Shown here piece by piece: positions 1 through 11,763 of a stretch of 64,000 nucleotides of DNA; position 1 is the stretch's first letter, and each line of letters opens with the position of its first letter. A program made the position numbers and the translations under genes. Source of the DNA: Pestalotiopsis fici W106-1 (lineage: Eukaryota; Ascomycota; Sordariomycetes; Amphisphaeriales; Sporocadaceae); assembly GCF_000516985.1 (NCBI RefSeq), contig NW_006917097.1:1488001-1552000 (forward strand), read 5' to 3'. The notes beneath the pieces are model-generated. The model saw only the letters and a program-made list of their open reading frames with translations, was not told where the DNA came from and did not search any database.

Positions 1-3000
1 GCTGCGGCAGCATGTTGACCGCAGTGGATCGTGTCAATTCCGCGGAATGGAGCCTGGGAGGGTCAACGGCAGAGGATGCTACGTCGTCCAAATCAAGATA
101 GGTAGCCAACATCACGTAGTATCACCTGGTCCAAACGGAAAGCTACTATGCTCTGTACGCATGGCTGAGCGCCGCATTTGTGATGTGGAATCAGGATTCC
201 GAGCCGCCTTTGGCACTACGAACGGCTTGAGCCTCAAAGAAATCCCAGGTCGCTGAGCCGCCGTTGCATTATAGTAATTCGTGAACCAAGAGTGAATATA
301 GCCCGTTCCTGTCAAAAAATCTAAATTAGGAGATCTTGCAACAGAGGCTTTGCTGCTTCGCAATCGTTCGCAAGCGAATGGGGCACTTATTAACATGGCT
401 GCCTTATAACACTTGCAATTGTAATGAATGTCGTAGCGTGTAGGTTCACCCAGGCATCGTGCTGGGTTCATTATCCGCTGTCGATCTTAGCACGGAAATG
501 ATACAAGGTAGAGACTGTTTATTCAGCTTTGATCGATATAAAAAATCACGAAAAATAATGAATAAATATTATATTTTTTTATTTACAAAATAAAAATCCA
601 TCTCCCTGTTGCGATCGTGCGTCCTTACACCATGCAACGCTCTCACCCGCTAACACTAGCCGCCTATAACCCCCGGCTGAAGGAGATTCAATCTAGCACG
701 GATATCGAAGAGACCGGGAATTCGCTGACTCAGGTTGGTACCTATGATGACATTGTCCCCTATCTGGTCAACCACGAGTTCCTTGGGATAGGTCAAGATC
801 TACAATAAGGAAAAGCCTTCAATGACGTTTATGCATGTCTATCAAAGCTGCAGCCCTGCAGCTTCCGTTTGACCCTGTTCAATTCTTTTGAGTTTCCGCC
901 AATTCTCCCCCATGCCAAGTGTAGGGCAGCCAAGTGATCGCTCAGTGTCGACGAGGGCCCAAGGGCCCAGGCCCAACACCAAAATCCAATCTCTAGGCGC
1001 CATGAATCGGATCAAATCTTAATAGTAGTAGGCTCTTTCTTCGTCACTACCCTATTGTGTATGCGGCGCAGTGTGCCTGGCATCCTGGCAATCGAGCTTC
1101 TTGAATATGGCATTCTTAAAGGAGACCTTTTGGTCGCTGATCCTCCATGCTGCCACTTTCCCGCGGGCATGCATCTCTACTGCCGAAATATGATCTGACT
1201 TCGGTACTGGTATGTAGGTAGTACAGACGTCCTACTTTTACGGTTTTGAAGCTAGCAAGCTGTCAGATTCTGTATTGTCTCGCTACGCTGAGCCCAACGG
1301 CCCCACCCCGGGTCTCACTGTTCGTGACAGTGGTGTGGGGGAGCGATAGGTATCCTAGCGGGCAGCCGGGGCCGCCATATTTTTCGTGTCAAGGCACTGA
1401 AGAGACCCTGGAAGTCTGACTCGAAAAGTATCATTGTGTACCATAGGGTAAAGGCAGACAGACAGACATGATTGATGCTCACGACAAGGGCGAAAATCCC
1501 CGACCGTGACATTTCTACAAAATGCGCATCCATTGCCCAATGGAGAGCATGAAGCGTGACATTGAATGCCCGTTTCGCACAGATTGGAGAGCCCTCCTCC
1601 AACTTGTCAAACCAGAAAGGGCTTGTTTGGGTACTAACTGGGCGGACTTGCTCACTATGAACCCCGACCGACGCTCAGCCTGTTTCACAAGTGACATAAG
1701 ATGAGTACTAGGTAGTATTCCGTACGAAGTACCCTGAGAGTTCCCCTGAAACCGGGGGTGGGCATTGACTTGACCTTAGTACTGCCTTTTCAACCTACCA
1801 AAAGAAGAGGGCGCGCGCCCAACTTTATTTCAATTTCAAGCGGCCTCCTTCTCCTTGTATGCCCCAATCTGGACAAGCAATCTGACTCGAGAACGTGCAC
1901 CGGGAGGCTAATTCCGGCGACCTGACCCGACATGAGTAGTTGTACTAGCTCGACCGCGCAGCCCCTTCTCCTCATCCTCCTCATTTGGGGGGAGCGTTTT
2001 CTAGAAAAGGTAAAAAAACGTGGTCGCAGGCATCTTGGCGCACTGCGAAAAGGACCCAATCAAGGGCTCAAAGTATCTAACCCGCAGGTACTCGGGAAAC
2101 ATCTAAATCACGATGGCTTCACTCGAAACCCCCCATACCGCTGATCTCGGCCGAGCTAACGCAGCCTTGTCACTGTCACTTCATGGTGGTATGTGCATAC
2201 GTACCTTGTATGTGCCATGCAGCAAAGGTACTAGGCATTCGTCAGGGTCAAAGGATTAAAAATAAATGATAAATGATTTTTTTTTTTTAAAAAAAAAAGA
2301 AATAAAAAGAATTCGATTTTATAATTGAAATATTTCGCACAATGGAGCACGGCCGCTTAATTTCAATATATTCAGGATACTGCGTAAAGGTCATACATCC
2401 ATTATTATCAGTATTATGGCCTGGCAATATAAAAGATGAATATTTTCGGGCCTTTTATGCAGTTGATTCTTCATCGGCTATAGAAACTACCTGCCAAGAA
2501 TGTGACTTCTATACATTTGTCCATGTTTTCATAATATATACACCATGATAATCGAGATTAAATTGACAATAAATTGAATAAAAAAAAGTAAAACGATAAA
2601 ATATTCCGACACGAGTTCCATGTGAGCATCAAGCCAGTGACCGAAATAACCGACATACCGAAGCGGCCGTGAATCAAAAACATCAGACGCAACGAATATA
2701 GCCCCTAGAAACAGGTTCTTCCTTGTACCAAACGGCAAATTTGTCACCCAGGTCAGTTACTGCTACCTTACAGAGTTCCAGATGAGAAAGTCAGAGGCAT
2801 CGTCTACAGGCTAGCTAGCGTTGGCTAGGAATTTTAGGCACGTCCCTTCCGCCCGCACCTGCTCCCGAGCCCCACGATAGGATCATTGACAGGCAGGCCT
2901 AAGATTGACGGACACCTTGGAAGGTAGATAGGTATGCAAATTCCAACGTGACCATTAATCGTTTTCTCAACCTTGGCCAAGTCCCCTATTTTTTCTTCTT

Positions 3001-3981
3001 CTTTATTTTCCTTGAATCTGTAATCTCGACACCGTTCCTACTATGGTGTAAAGTACCGATAGGACATTATTGATTCGACAAGGTGCGGAAAGAAAAGAGC
3101 CTCGATGCCTGACATGTTTCAAACACTGATCACCAGGCCATGGCCAAGGGGACGCGATAGCGGCAGGCCCCGTACAGAACACGACAAAATGTCCAGGACG
3201 GCCGTGCGCCAGCGCCGTGTTTAGCTTTTTGGGATGAACAAAATCAATTTACAAGCCCGAGCGGCAGTTTTATTTGTATTTTTTTATATATTTTTTTATT
3301 GTTATTCCATGTGGTGTCACTATCGGAGCCATGGGCGAAGGCGTCTTGCTCTTTGACAGGTCCCTTTGAACCATTTTCTATCATAAAATAAAAGAAAGAA
3401 AAAAGAAAGTCACAAAGACGCCGTGTTCGAGTATGCCGCCACTGTGCGTAGAGTCCAATCGTAGGTATCAGCAGGGCTGTCTTATGTTGCCGAACCGTCT
3501 GTGGCGTGGCGTCGGGAACCTAATCTGAATCATCTTCAACGTCCGTACGAAGCACGTGGCATCAGAAGATGGGGAGGGCCTCGACGGCGTGGTACGTGCG
3601 AAAACTTGAGCCCCGGAAAGAAAAAAAGTCTCGGCGCCATGATCTGGGGAAACGGAGAAACACATATTGCTTGAGTTGTGTTACTTTTCCAGCGTTACTG
3701 GCCCAAAGCAGTGGTTGGCAAGCTGAAGATGGACAAACTATATCAAGTGGGTACTGACTTGGATACAGGCGAGGTGAGACTCTACATCATGAACGGTTAG
3801 GAATGGTTCATACCTATGATGCATCATTGGTGTATCAACGCCGAACACATGGCAGGCCACATCACGTACTAGAGTGCTTTCATAGAGCACAATGGAGAGA
3901 ATCATATTCCATCATCGATAAGCTTTTTGTCTGATGGCTAGAACATGATGCCAAGATGCCGTAAGCTGGGACTATAGTAGT
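1..3981. other. Gene-free 4 kb at the left edge
   Basis: No open frame here has recognisable domain content or a plausible exon chain. The longest stretches (for example 112-471 on the minus strand and 617-808 on the plus strand) are short, low in motif content and look like chance. Two AT-rich patches stand out, near 525-600 and near 2255-2340, the latter with long T and A runs. Several short GTAGGTA/TACCTA-type motifs lie at about 1204, 1706 and 2931. I see no tRNA, transposase or terminal repeat. It could be the flank of a gene lying outside the window. Confidence 0.6.
2258..2340. repeat. AT-rich low-complexity patch
   Basis: The segment is almost entirely A and T, including a run of more than ten T followed by about ten A. 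It sits in otherwise mixed-composition intergenic DNA. It might be a remnant of a decayed repeat, but nothing in it identifies one. Confidence 0.5.
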
Positions 3982-5908
3982 TTAATTCCGTTCCTTGATG
4001 ATATCCGCGGCCTTTTCGGCCACGGCGTACATGGTCATCTGCAGGTGCGTGCCCGGGATAATGGGTATAATGGACGCATCCACAATAGACAGCTTCCGCG
4101 TTCCGTAGACACGGAGGTCCGGGCCGACGCAGCCACCCAACTCCTCCGGCATCATCGGGCAACTGCCGCTCGGGTGCGCAAAGCTGGGCCTCACGATGCC
4201 TGCTGCAATAGAACCCGCCAGAATCTCTTCATCGGTCTGATACTGGACCCCGGGCAAGTACTCGACAGGCGAGTACCGAGCGAGCCCTGGGAGAGACCAA
4301 TGCTCGCGCTCTTTCCGTACCATGGACACAATCATGGTGGCATCCACCGGGTTCATGAGCGTGTTGAAGCGGACAATGGGCAGCGCACCGGGATCAGCGG
4401 GGTCAAGCGTTATGGTACCCCGTGACAATGGTTTTTGTAGGCTGGCCGTGGCAGAGCCGACAATGGACGGAATCAGCTCGCAGCAAGACGATTGATTGTG
4501 CCCAAGGAGGTGGCCCACAATGGATCGTTGCGCCTCAAACCCCTTGAGCAGCGCCGCGTCCTTGGCGTAGATATCTGGTAGATAGTCGAGCGCTCTCTGA
4601 GACGTAATGTTTCCAACAAGTTCTTCATGCCCTGCAACCACGCCCGGGAGAGTAAAATACAGAGCACTGTTCCCATTGTAACCTATGAGACCACTGGTAT
4701 ATGGACCTGTGCGGCTCTCCGTGTACTGTTCCCATGCAGTCTCATTAAATGTTGTATTTTTATCTAACGACTGAGGATCGGGAAACGACTGATTGGATAT
4801 GTTGTAAGACATATAAACCACGGGGTGATCCTGGAAGTTTGATCCGACAGATGGCATATCCTTCTTGATTATAATATTTGCAGCTTCGAGGACGTCCTTT
4901 GATCCAAGGCCACTAAGCTGTAGGAGGTGAGGAGTGAATATGGCTCCGGCCGCGAGAACGACCTCCTTGTCAGCAAATACTTGCATGGTGGAGTTGTCTT
5001 CTCGAGACTGTATAACTACCCCATGGGCTACCAGTCCGTCGTCCTCAAAGATTATCTCGGTGACTCGGTGGCCCGTGAGAAGGTGCAGATTGGGACGAGT
5101 AGCATATGGCTCATAGTATGCAGCTCGCGCAGAGGACCGCGTGCCCGTCCGCGTGTCCATGTCGGTCGGTAGCCAGGACAAACCCATCGAGTCTCCGTCT
5201 GCTCCATCTGTGAGGTTTCGCGCCCCCGAGGCGATCCATGATGCCCTGACGACCTTGGTGTCGGGAAAAAAGGTACTGGCATGGCCGACCTGCACCGGCC
5301 CGTCGTCTCCCCAGACGGACGAATTCCAAGTGACATCATATTGCTCGGCGATCTCTGGCAGAGGTGGCGTATAATTGGTGCTCTTCGCAAAGTACGGGAA
5401 AAGCCCGTCCCAGCCCCAACCCGGGTTACCGAGTCGCTCCCAGGCATCGTAGTCACCAGATGATCCACGAGTGCAAGCCATGCCATTGATGATGGAACCA
5501 CCCCCAACGACGGAACCGACATAGATGGTAAAGGTTTCATTATTGAGCCAGGTTTCTGGTGCCGAGCTAATATTCCACATGTCGGCTGGATTGGGCACCG
5601 TGGTAGCATAGGGGACCTCTGTCTTGTAGTTTTTATCAAGATAGCCATTTTCCACGACGAGCACAGTGTCTACGGTATCCGATCAGACTGATGATTCCAA
5701 AGCAGGTAATGGTGGCCGACTCACGGTTAGAAGTCTCGCTCAGTCGATTGGCGACTACCAATCCTGACAAGCCTCCTCCTACAATGACAAAGTCAAATGT
5801 GGTGTTGTTAAATTCCAGACTTGACGACAGTGAAGCTGCAATGGGGACCAAGAAAAGTAGCAATTGTGCAAGAGATGTAGACCCTGAAGGCCAAGAAGAC
5901 AAATACAT
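3982..5908 (-). CDS. Secreted GMC-family FAD oxidoreductase
   Basis: Glucose-methanol-choline oxidoreductase, a flavoprotein oxidising an alcohol or sugar-type substrate with FAD; the substrate cannot be read from sequence. Two exons (5908-5725, 5669-3982) around a 55-bp GTGAGT...TAG intron join in frame to 623 aa. A hydrophobic N-terminus (about residues 10-30) looks like a signal peptide or anchor. The dinucleotide-binding motif VGGGLSG (about 43-49) is followed by the ribose-binding acidic residue in VVENG (E68). GMC signature-like blocks GSVVGGGSIINGM and GAIFTPHLLQLSG are present. Both active-site histidines of glucose-oxidase-like enzymes appear kept: H560 in AHPSGSC and H603 in GTHLQMT. 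Many N-x-S/T sites fit secretion. It lies head-to-tail with a tannase and may act on phenolic or sugar alcohols released outside the cell (inference). Confidence 0.9.
5670..5724 (-). other. Intron of the GMC oxidoreductase gene
   Basis: This 55-bp intron has a GTGAGT donor and a CGTAG acceptor. Removing it joins the FAD-binding motif to the VLVVENG block in phase, as expected for the family. Confidence 0.85.
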
Positions 5909-6562
5909 GGTGTCAAGTTAGGCGCAGGCCAATACCAGTAAGAGAAAAGTATACTATCGCAAAAGAGCAATAGTAGGAAAAGTTGACGAGAAATTATCAC
6001 AGGTCTGAGTATAAAAAATCTTGCCGCGGGGTATGTTGCGTCCACACGATGCCTGCATATATCTTCGGCTTGGCATGCTATAGATTGCGAGGCAAGCGAG
6101 GGTCCCTTGACTCCTTTTCTCGCAGAAATAAAATGAGCGCCCCTCGCTCCAAACAATTCATCCAGTTTCATTATTCAATTGCAGTTGCTAAACTGTAAGT
6201 AAATGCTATTCTGATCATTCTTATTGCCCTTGTCGTAGGCTGGCCTCGGATAACACGTTAGAGACGTGCCTAGCGAGGCGGGCTGGACTGGAGCTCTATC
6301 TAGACAGATGACTCTTTCAGTCAAGTGGAAGCTATCACAGTAATGCTAGGCTGAATATTGCGAATACAGTTGGAAATTATTCTTTGGCAGAAGCTAAGAC
6401 GATGGATTTGTGTCCAAAATGGATTTTTACCAAGTATATACATCGAGAAAAGAATTATCTATGACAGTGGTTGTCCACCGCACTAAATTGACAGAATTGG
6501 GAACTTCGCACCAGCAAGTGTAGCCTGTTATTGTAACCTGTATTACAACACATGGATACACT
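5909..6562. other. Intergenic: GMC promoter and esterase 3' end
   Basis: About 650 bp between two genes on the minus strand. It should hold the GMC promoter and the 3' flank of the tannase gene. No ORF of interest and no clear TATA box at the expected distance was found. Confidence 0.5.
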
Positions 6563-8235
6563 TTATTGTACACATTGCCAAGCGGTTTCATCAGTGTAGT
6601 TGCCAGGGCCAAAGTACTGGTTTCTCAAGGGGTATTTGCAGTGCTTGCGATAGAAAGTCGCGTCAGTACCATCAGTTGATGCTGCGCCACGGACATAATC
6701 TGGGGCGATTCCATTCTCAACCCAGTCAACTAGCTGGAGCAACATGTTGTTCTCTGGTTCAGAGTCCAGGTAGGTGTCCCCGGACTGGCCAATGTAAATG
6801 GCCGCATCGCCGCCGCCACAATGACCCATGCTGCCGATGGAGAAGAAGCGATAAAAGTCGTCCAGGTCCGAGGGCGACGCGCTCATATTGTTGGCTACAT
6901 TGCGGTAGTACAGCTTGGAGTTGTCCGAGCTGATGATGGAGTCTGCGGTGCCGTGGTAGGTAAAGAGCTTGCCGCCCCGGGCGCGGTAGGCAGACAGGTC
7001 GGCATCAAAGGTGTTGAGGTTCGAAGGGTTCTGGCTCAGGGCTGTCTCTGCGTCCTCGGGGGTCCAGGTGGTTGGGCCCCAGTCCGGGTCCTCTTTCACG
7101 ACGTATTTGTAGTACGACTCGGCTGTGGAAAAGGGACTGCCGCTGAGGTAAATACCGAAGGCATCAGCTTCGGCACCTGGGTTGAGACGTGGGTAGTAAA
7201 GTTTTCCATCGGGGCCGTAAAAGTCAGATAGAACCGCCTCGACTGTCGCCGCTTGCTTGCCGGTGAGGCAGGTTGAGTTTGTCGACGAGGTCGTGTTGCA
7301 AATCAGGGGTTGTATGATGGGGTGGCAGAGATCCACATCGTCAATGGTGCCATCATTTGCGCCGTCGAGTCCATCACACTGCTTCATAATCTCCTCGTGA
7401 ACTGCAGTCCATTGTGCCTCGGTGAGAAAGCTGTCTGCGCTCGAGTTGCCCGTCAGATAGTACATGTGTAGACCCCACGAAATTAGGTTAATGTTGTTCA
7501 TGGCAGCAGACCCGGCCAGGATGCCATCGAAATCCTCAGGGTTCGCTTGTGCTGCCTTGTATCCCTGACGACCGCCAGTAGAGCATCCCATATAGTAGGA
7601 CTTGTTGTAACCTTGTTCGTAGAATAGTTCGGTCAATTGCTTTCCTACCATCACTCCAGTATGAACTGAGCGCCAGGAAAAGTCGGCCAGCACATCGCTG
7701 TTGTGGTAAAAGTCCTCGGCGCCGTCGCCATCGTGACCAGAGTTGGCACCAACGGTCGCGAATCCAAACTTGGTACCAAAGTCGACATCGCCATGTTTGA
7801 CACCTTGAAACAAACCTGTTTAGCAAAACTTAAAGTTTTTGAGAGGCCCCATGAATACTCACATCCTGAGAGACCATTGTTTCCTGTGCTCAAGAAGCGC
7901 CCATTGTAATCGCGTGGGAACCAAGCCTCGAAGCGAATGCCGCTGCGATCCGATGTAGACACGTTCAAATAGACACGGCAAACGTCGACACTGGCCGTCT
8001 GGGTGCTTTGGCATACTGCGGGAACGCCGTTGTAAGACATGTTGCCCCCGGCCGGTATATACTCGGTGAAGCTATCTGTGGCATTGTCGATGCTGATCTT
8101 GGAGGCAAACGAGGAACAAGCAAGTTCGAAGTCATCGGTACTGGTAGTCGAATTGATGACCGAAGCATCAACAGCACATGAAGCTGCAACTATCCCTACA
8201 AGGGACAAGGGCAGAAAATGATTGCTACCAAGCAT
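6563..8235 (-). CDS. Secreted tannase/feruloyl esterase family protein
   Basis: Serine esterase of the tannase/feruloyl esterase family, expected to cleave esters of phenolic acids (gallate or ferulate) outside the cell. Two exons (8235-7863, 7815-6563) around a 47-bp intron give 541 aa, normal for the family. The start at 8235 is preferred over an upstream in-frame ATG at 8304 because a signal peptide (about residues 1-20, hydrophobic core LPLSLVGIVAA) follows at once. The GNNGLSGC block leads into the ATVGANSGHDG region. The CS-D-HC catalytic arrangement is complete: C202-S203 in GCSTGGRQG, D416 in HGTADS and H456-C457 in MGHCGGGD; in this family the paired cysteines form a disulfide bridging the catalytic Ser and His. 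A TATA-like box lies about 100 bp upstream. Ferulate versus gallate specificity cannot be decided. Confidence 0.92.
7816..7862 (-). other. Intron of the first tannase-family gene
   Basis: A 47-bp intron with GTGAGT donor and AACAG acceptor. Splicing restores the family motif around SGCLFQG in phase. Confidence 0.85.
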
Positions 8236-8330
8236 CGTGATGGTCTCGGCAGTTACTAGACGTTGATTGTTTCCAATGTCAAACTGCGCGACTGGCAAAG
8301 CCAAGGACTCTATAGAGATATGTTTGCTGT

Positions 8331-8338
8331 CTTATATA
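8331..8338 (-). promoter_or_regulatory. TATA-like box of the first tannase gene
   Basis: TATATAAG on the minus strand, about 96 bp before the ATG at 8235. Position and sequence fit a core promoter. The GH28 and second tannase genes have comparable elements at similar distance. Confidence 0.45.
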
Positions 8339-9340
8339 CCTGAGGCTCACACCCACGATTTAGGAGGCTTTGAATATAGAAAGATCGGCGTGCCGACTAC
8401 CGGCATTGGCCCTGGCTCGCGGTATTTACCGTAGGGCGATTATTATGCCTGCTCGTCCAGGCTATTCCGTCCCGTCCCCACAAGACAGCCTCCTTTTGAA
8501 TATGGTTAATCCTGGACAAGCTGAAGAACTAGGTAGGTATTCTGTAGGTAGAAGAGCCCTTCTGCTATGGTGGCACACTAATAATGGTTATGGAAGCCCC
8601 CTTTCAAATGCCAATGAAGACCTGACATCCTGTCGTCATGCACACCTGTATAAGCAGATTATTATTGTTTGCTCGTTTAGAGTAAAAGCCCAAAACGAAG
8701 GTTTGCGAATCCTTTTACATGGCCAACATTCAATGAATGAATACATAGTACCTGATAAGATCGGTCTCACAGTACAGGTGCTTTTTACTGGGGCAATCGA
8801 TTTGCTCTCACGGGATGTGGGGAAACATTCCGGCAATTGAATGCCGGTTCAGGCCATTACAGACCCTCTTTCTTGATGCTTAGCCCATGGCGTCCCTTCA
8901 GGATGACGCATCTCGCAAATTGTAGGTCAATATGCCAAGAATACCGTAAAGCGTCATTTTCTTTAGAATCAATTTCGACGCTCAGAATTATATAATTTTC
9001 GTATCCGAGACGTTGTTTTTCGTATTCTGCAACCCTTGCCTCTTGCTTATATATTTGAGAATATATTTGAGATTGGACTAATTTCAAAGATGTTGGCGGA
9101 AAGCAGGAAATTTTGTAAAGTCGCCTACCTATACTTGTCTTTAGAGACATTGTCCCAAAGTTGACAGCGGATGATATGGTGCCCTATGGGGTCTGTTTAG
9201 TGTTGTGAAGATGGATGTATTGGTCAAGTCCTCCCTACGGGAGGACTACTTTCCCATCCCGGCTTTCCCACATACTGAGCAGTCATACCATTGAAGCGGA
9301 ATATCTAACGAAATGTGCCGGATTAGATTTCTTTGCCTGA
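8339..9340. other. Intergenic, about 1 kb
   Basis: Upstream of the first tannase gene. It contains only short chance ORFs; the largest minus-strand one (8857-9150, 97 aa, no recognised motif) could be a relic but I cannot support it. A GTAGGTA repeat occurs near 8531-8550. Confidence 0.5.
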
Positions 9341-9604
9341 CTAGGATTTTCCGAAAGTCCCAATATGATATGGCTGTAAGGTAATTCGGTCAAGGTTACG
9401 GCGAGCGATTGTCGCCTGCCATTCTCGGGAGACGGCTGCGCAAGAAGCCCAGCCCGGGTGTTTTTCGCGGGCAATCTCTTCCAGAATCATGCATCGAGTA
9501 TCGGCAGACAAATCAGTCCACTTTTTGTTAGTCCTTGCCGTAGAACTCGAGGCTCCTTGATGAGTCTCTGAAAAGGATTCCCAAGGAAACATGGTGTTTT
9601 GCAT
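9341..9604 (-). pseudogene. F-box domain fragment, C-terminally truncated
   Basis: About 88 residues from an in-frame ATG at 9604 (an earlier ATG at 9757 is also open) resemble the N-terminal F-box segment of large ascomycete F-box protein families. The pattern is a Leu-Ser-x-x-x-Arg F-box start, a MILEEI helix and an AAVSREWQ motif with a TxxRRNxxRI-like continuation. A stop follows immediately (GTFGKS then TAG), where family members normally continue for hundreds of residues. A short later piece in another frame (HFVRY near 9300) resembles the next expected block, suggesting a frameshifted, deleted relic. F-box proteins link substrates to SCF ubiquitin ligases; this copy is probably non-functional. 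Confidence 0.5.
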
Positions 9605-9757
9605 GTCAATGAGCTGATACTTGATGGTTTGATAGTGTGCAATGTGGTCGAAGAGGGATGTTCGGGAATGGGAGTCAAGGTATTCAGAGCCGGATAAGTA
9701 GCAGTGAGATGAATTATGATTCGTATACAGAGAATCCAAATGATTCAGAATAATCAA

Positions 9758-10128
9758 TTATAGCAAGCTCTATGATTGGAGATGGAGAATCGTAATGTTG
9801 AACGTTTGACGCTTGGACGCTGGGCCTCGGGAGGATTGATGGCGAGTATTTAATGTAAGAAAACACAGATGGAGAGAAAATGGCAGCGGAAATAACTGGG
9901 AACCATATAAAGGTGCGAAAAGGCGACCTCGATGGCATAAAATCTCTGATTGTCAGGGGCAAGTTAACAAAGTTAGGTGTCGGAGAAAAGGTCGAATCAC
10001 AAAAACCTACTCGCCTCCCAACAAAAAAGTGTAAGTATTCGGAAACAACGAGTACTCATACATGAGTAGAGACGGTACATGGCTTCTCCCATTCCTCAGG
10101 CAAGATAACATCAATTACCTCACGTGTT
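9758..10128. other. Intergenic, about 370 bp
   Basis: 3' flank of the GH28 gene and upstream flank of the F-box relic. No feature recognised. Confidence 0.4.
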
Positions 10129-11665
10129 CTAAATTCCGCCAGCTGCTGTAAGTGAAAGCAATTTAGAGCTCGGAGTGGCGCCAGGATAGAATGTAGTCGG
10201 CACAGGTGGGATAGTCAAGGATGCTGTAGTTGGATAACCGGCCGTCAAGTCTGAAGGCATATAAGACGTCGCGTAGTACCTATGGGAATTCGGTCAATAC
10301 AGGTGAGTTAATGTAGCTAGCCACTTGATGGATCGGCTAGGCTCCAGTCAAAAGAAATGATCACTTACGGCTTCCCGGTGGTGACCACCGTGGTGTATGT
10401 GGCCAAGTTCTTAGTGGCCGTGGTAGAATGTAAACAAGCACCTTCTCCGTATGCGTTTTCGCAGGACCAAAATACATCGTCTCCTTCCCACGTCCAGAGC
10501 GCCACATCCTCCACGGTGATGTCATAGCAGGGCACGTCGGGGTCGCACTCAAGTCTAATGACGGGCCGTGAGTTGACTGCCTGCTGCCCGCGCCAGTTCT
10601 GTCAAGTCATTAGTGATGAGAATGAAACCGTCCACAAGTCTCCATTGCTTACCCTAAACGTCAAATTTCGAATCGCTACCCCGGTCGACCCGCGATCCGT
10701 CCCCCAGCCTTCGTTGATAGTCAAGGGGTACGGCCCTCCGTGGACAATGACGGTGTCCCAGACAATGTTCTTGACCGTTCCATCGCCGTTGTTCGTCTTG
10801 ATATAGCATCCGTCTGCCCGATTGAGATAGAGACGGTTATAGTGGATATCGGAGATATCCGTGCCAGTGAGCAGAGAGCCGATTGCTGTGCCACCACTCA
10901 AGTTGCAGTAGATACTCTCAATGAGAAGATTATGCGACGGGCTTTTGACGGTAACGCACTCGTCTCCGTTTGTCACCTGTTATTCTTTTAAGCACATGCG
11001 CTGAAAATAGATCAAGCCAGTCGACCGTGTACCTCAATGTCATGTATCCAAACGTTCGAGCCCCATATGTCAAACGCGTCCGTCTCTCCAACATTACTCA
11101 ACCCCCGAGCGATGATGTTGTAGATTTCACCATTACTAACGGTATCGAACACGAAATAGTAGGCAGCCGAGTCAATTGCCGCAAATCCATGGACTGAAAA
11201 GTTGCTCATATCCTGAAAGCGGAAGAATCGTGGACCGTATTCGCCGTTTTGGATATACTTGTAACCGAATCCCTGGATGGCGCCCTTGGATGTTCCGCTG
11301 AAGAATTCAAAGTCGTCGATGGATCGAAACGCAATCATGTGGGAACAATCAGCGTCATCCGAACGTTGTATAATGCCGTCCAACTGCACGGCAACCGACT
11401 GACCGTCCTTGAGCAGCACACATGTGACCATTGTGTACGTCCCAGGAGGGATGTAGACGAGCCCACCATCTGCGCAGTCACTCCACGCATCTGCAAGAGC
11501 TGGGCCAATGTCTGATTTAACGTCATCACTGTAGTCTGTGACATCGCAGATCTTGACTTTGGCTTTGGCCTTGTACGAGGTTGTGGGACCAACGGACCCA
11601 GATAGCTGGGCACGCACCACGCCCAGAAGGGCAAACATGAAGATGACGGACAGCATATTAATCAT
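10129..11665 (-). CDS. Secreted GH28 rhamnogalacturonase-like enzyme
   Basis: Glycoside hydrolase family 28, close in pattern to fungal rhamnogalacturonase A, which cuts the rhamnogalacturonan-I backbone of pectin. Four exons (11665-11033, 10976-10653, 10598-10369, 10279-10129) join in frame to 445 aa, the usual size. The start at 11665 gives a signal peptide (hydrophobic core about residues 3-18, ending VVRAQ). A right-handed beta-helix is expected. Active-site blocks are [11 protein letters not shown] (about 195-205) and [11 protein letters not shown], with acidic D216/E217. The usual polygalacturonase GHG is replaced by a GS-type block (GGTAIGS), as in rhamnogalacturonases. The C-terminus (TTFYPGATP) resembles that of the same subfamily. 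It sits between two tannase-family genes, so it likely shares a role in opening plant cell walls. Confidence 0.9.
10280..10368 (-). other. Last intron of the GH28 gene
   Basis: An 89-bp intron with GTAAGT donor and CATAG acceptor; it supplies the final exon ending at the TAG at 10129. The other two introns are 10599-10652 and 10977-11032. Confidence 0.8.
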
Positions 11666-11756
11666 GGTGTTTGTCAAAGATCTTGTAGAATGAGTTGTTT
11701 CGCGTTGCCACAATCGAACTTTGGCAATAGAACATTTTGGAGAAGAGAAGTGAAAG

Positions 11757-11763
11757 ATATATA
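11757..11763 (-). promoter_or_regulatory. TATA-like box of the GH28 gene
   Basis: TATATAT on the minus strand about 92 bp before the ATG at 11665. Confidence 0.4.

Noticed and set aside
617..808. 63-codon plus-strand ORF near the left edge
   Set aside because: Short and unmatched to any family I know; no splice partner seen, so it is not listed as a gene.
8857..9150. 97-codon minus-strand ORF
   Set aside because: Charged and somewhat helical but with no recognisable domain or exon partner.
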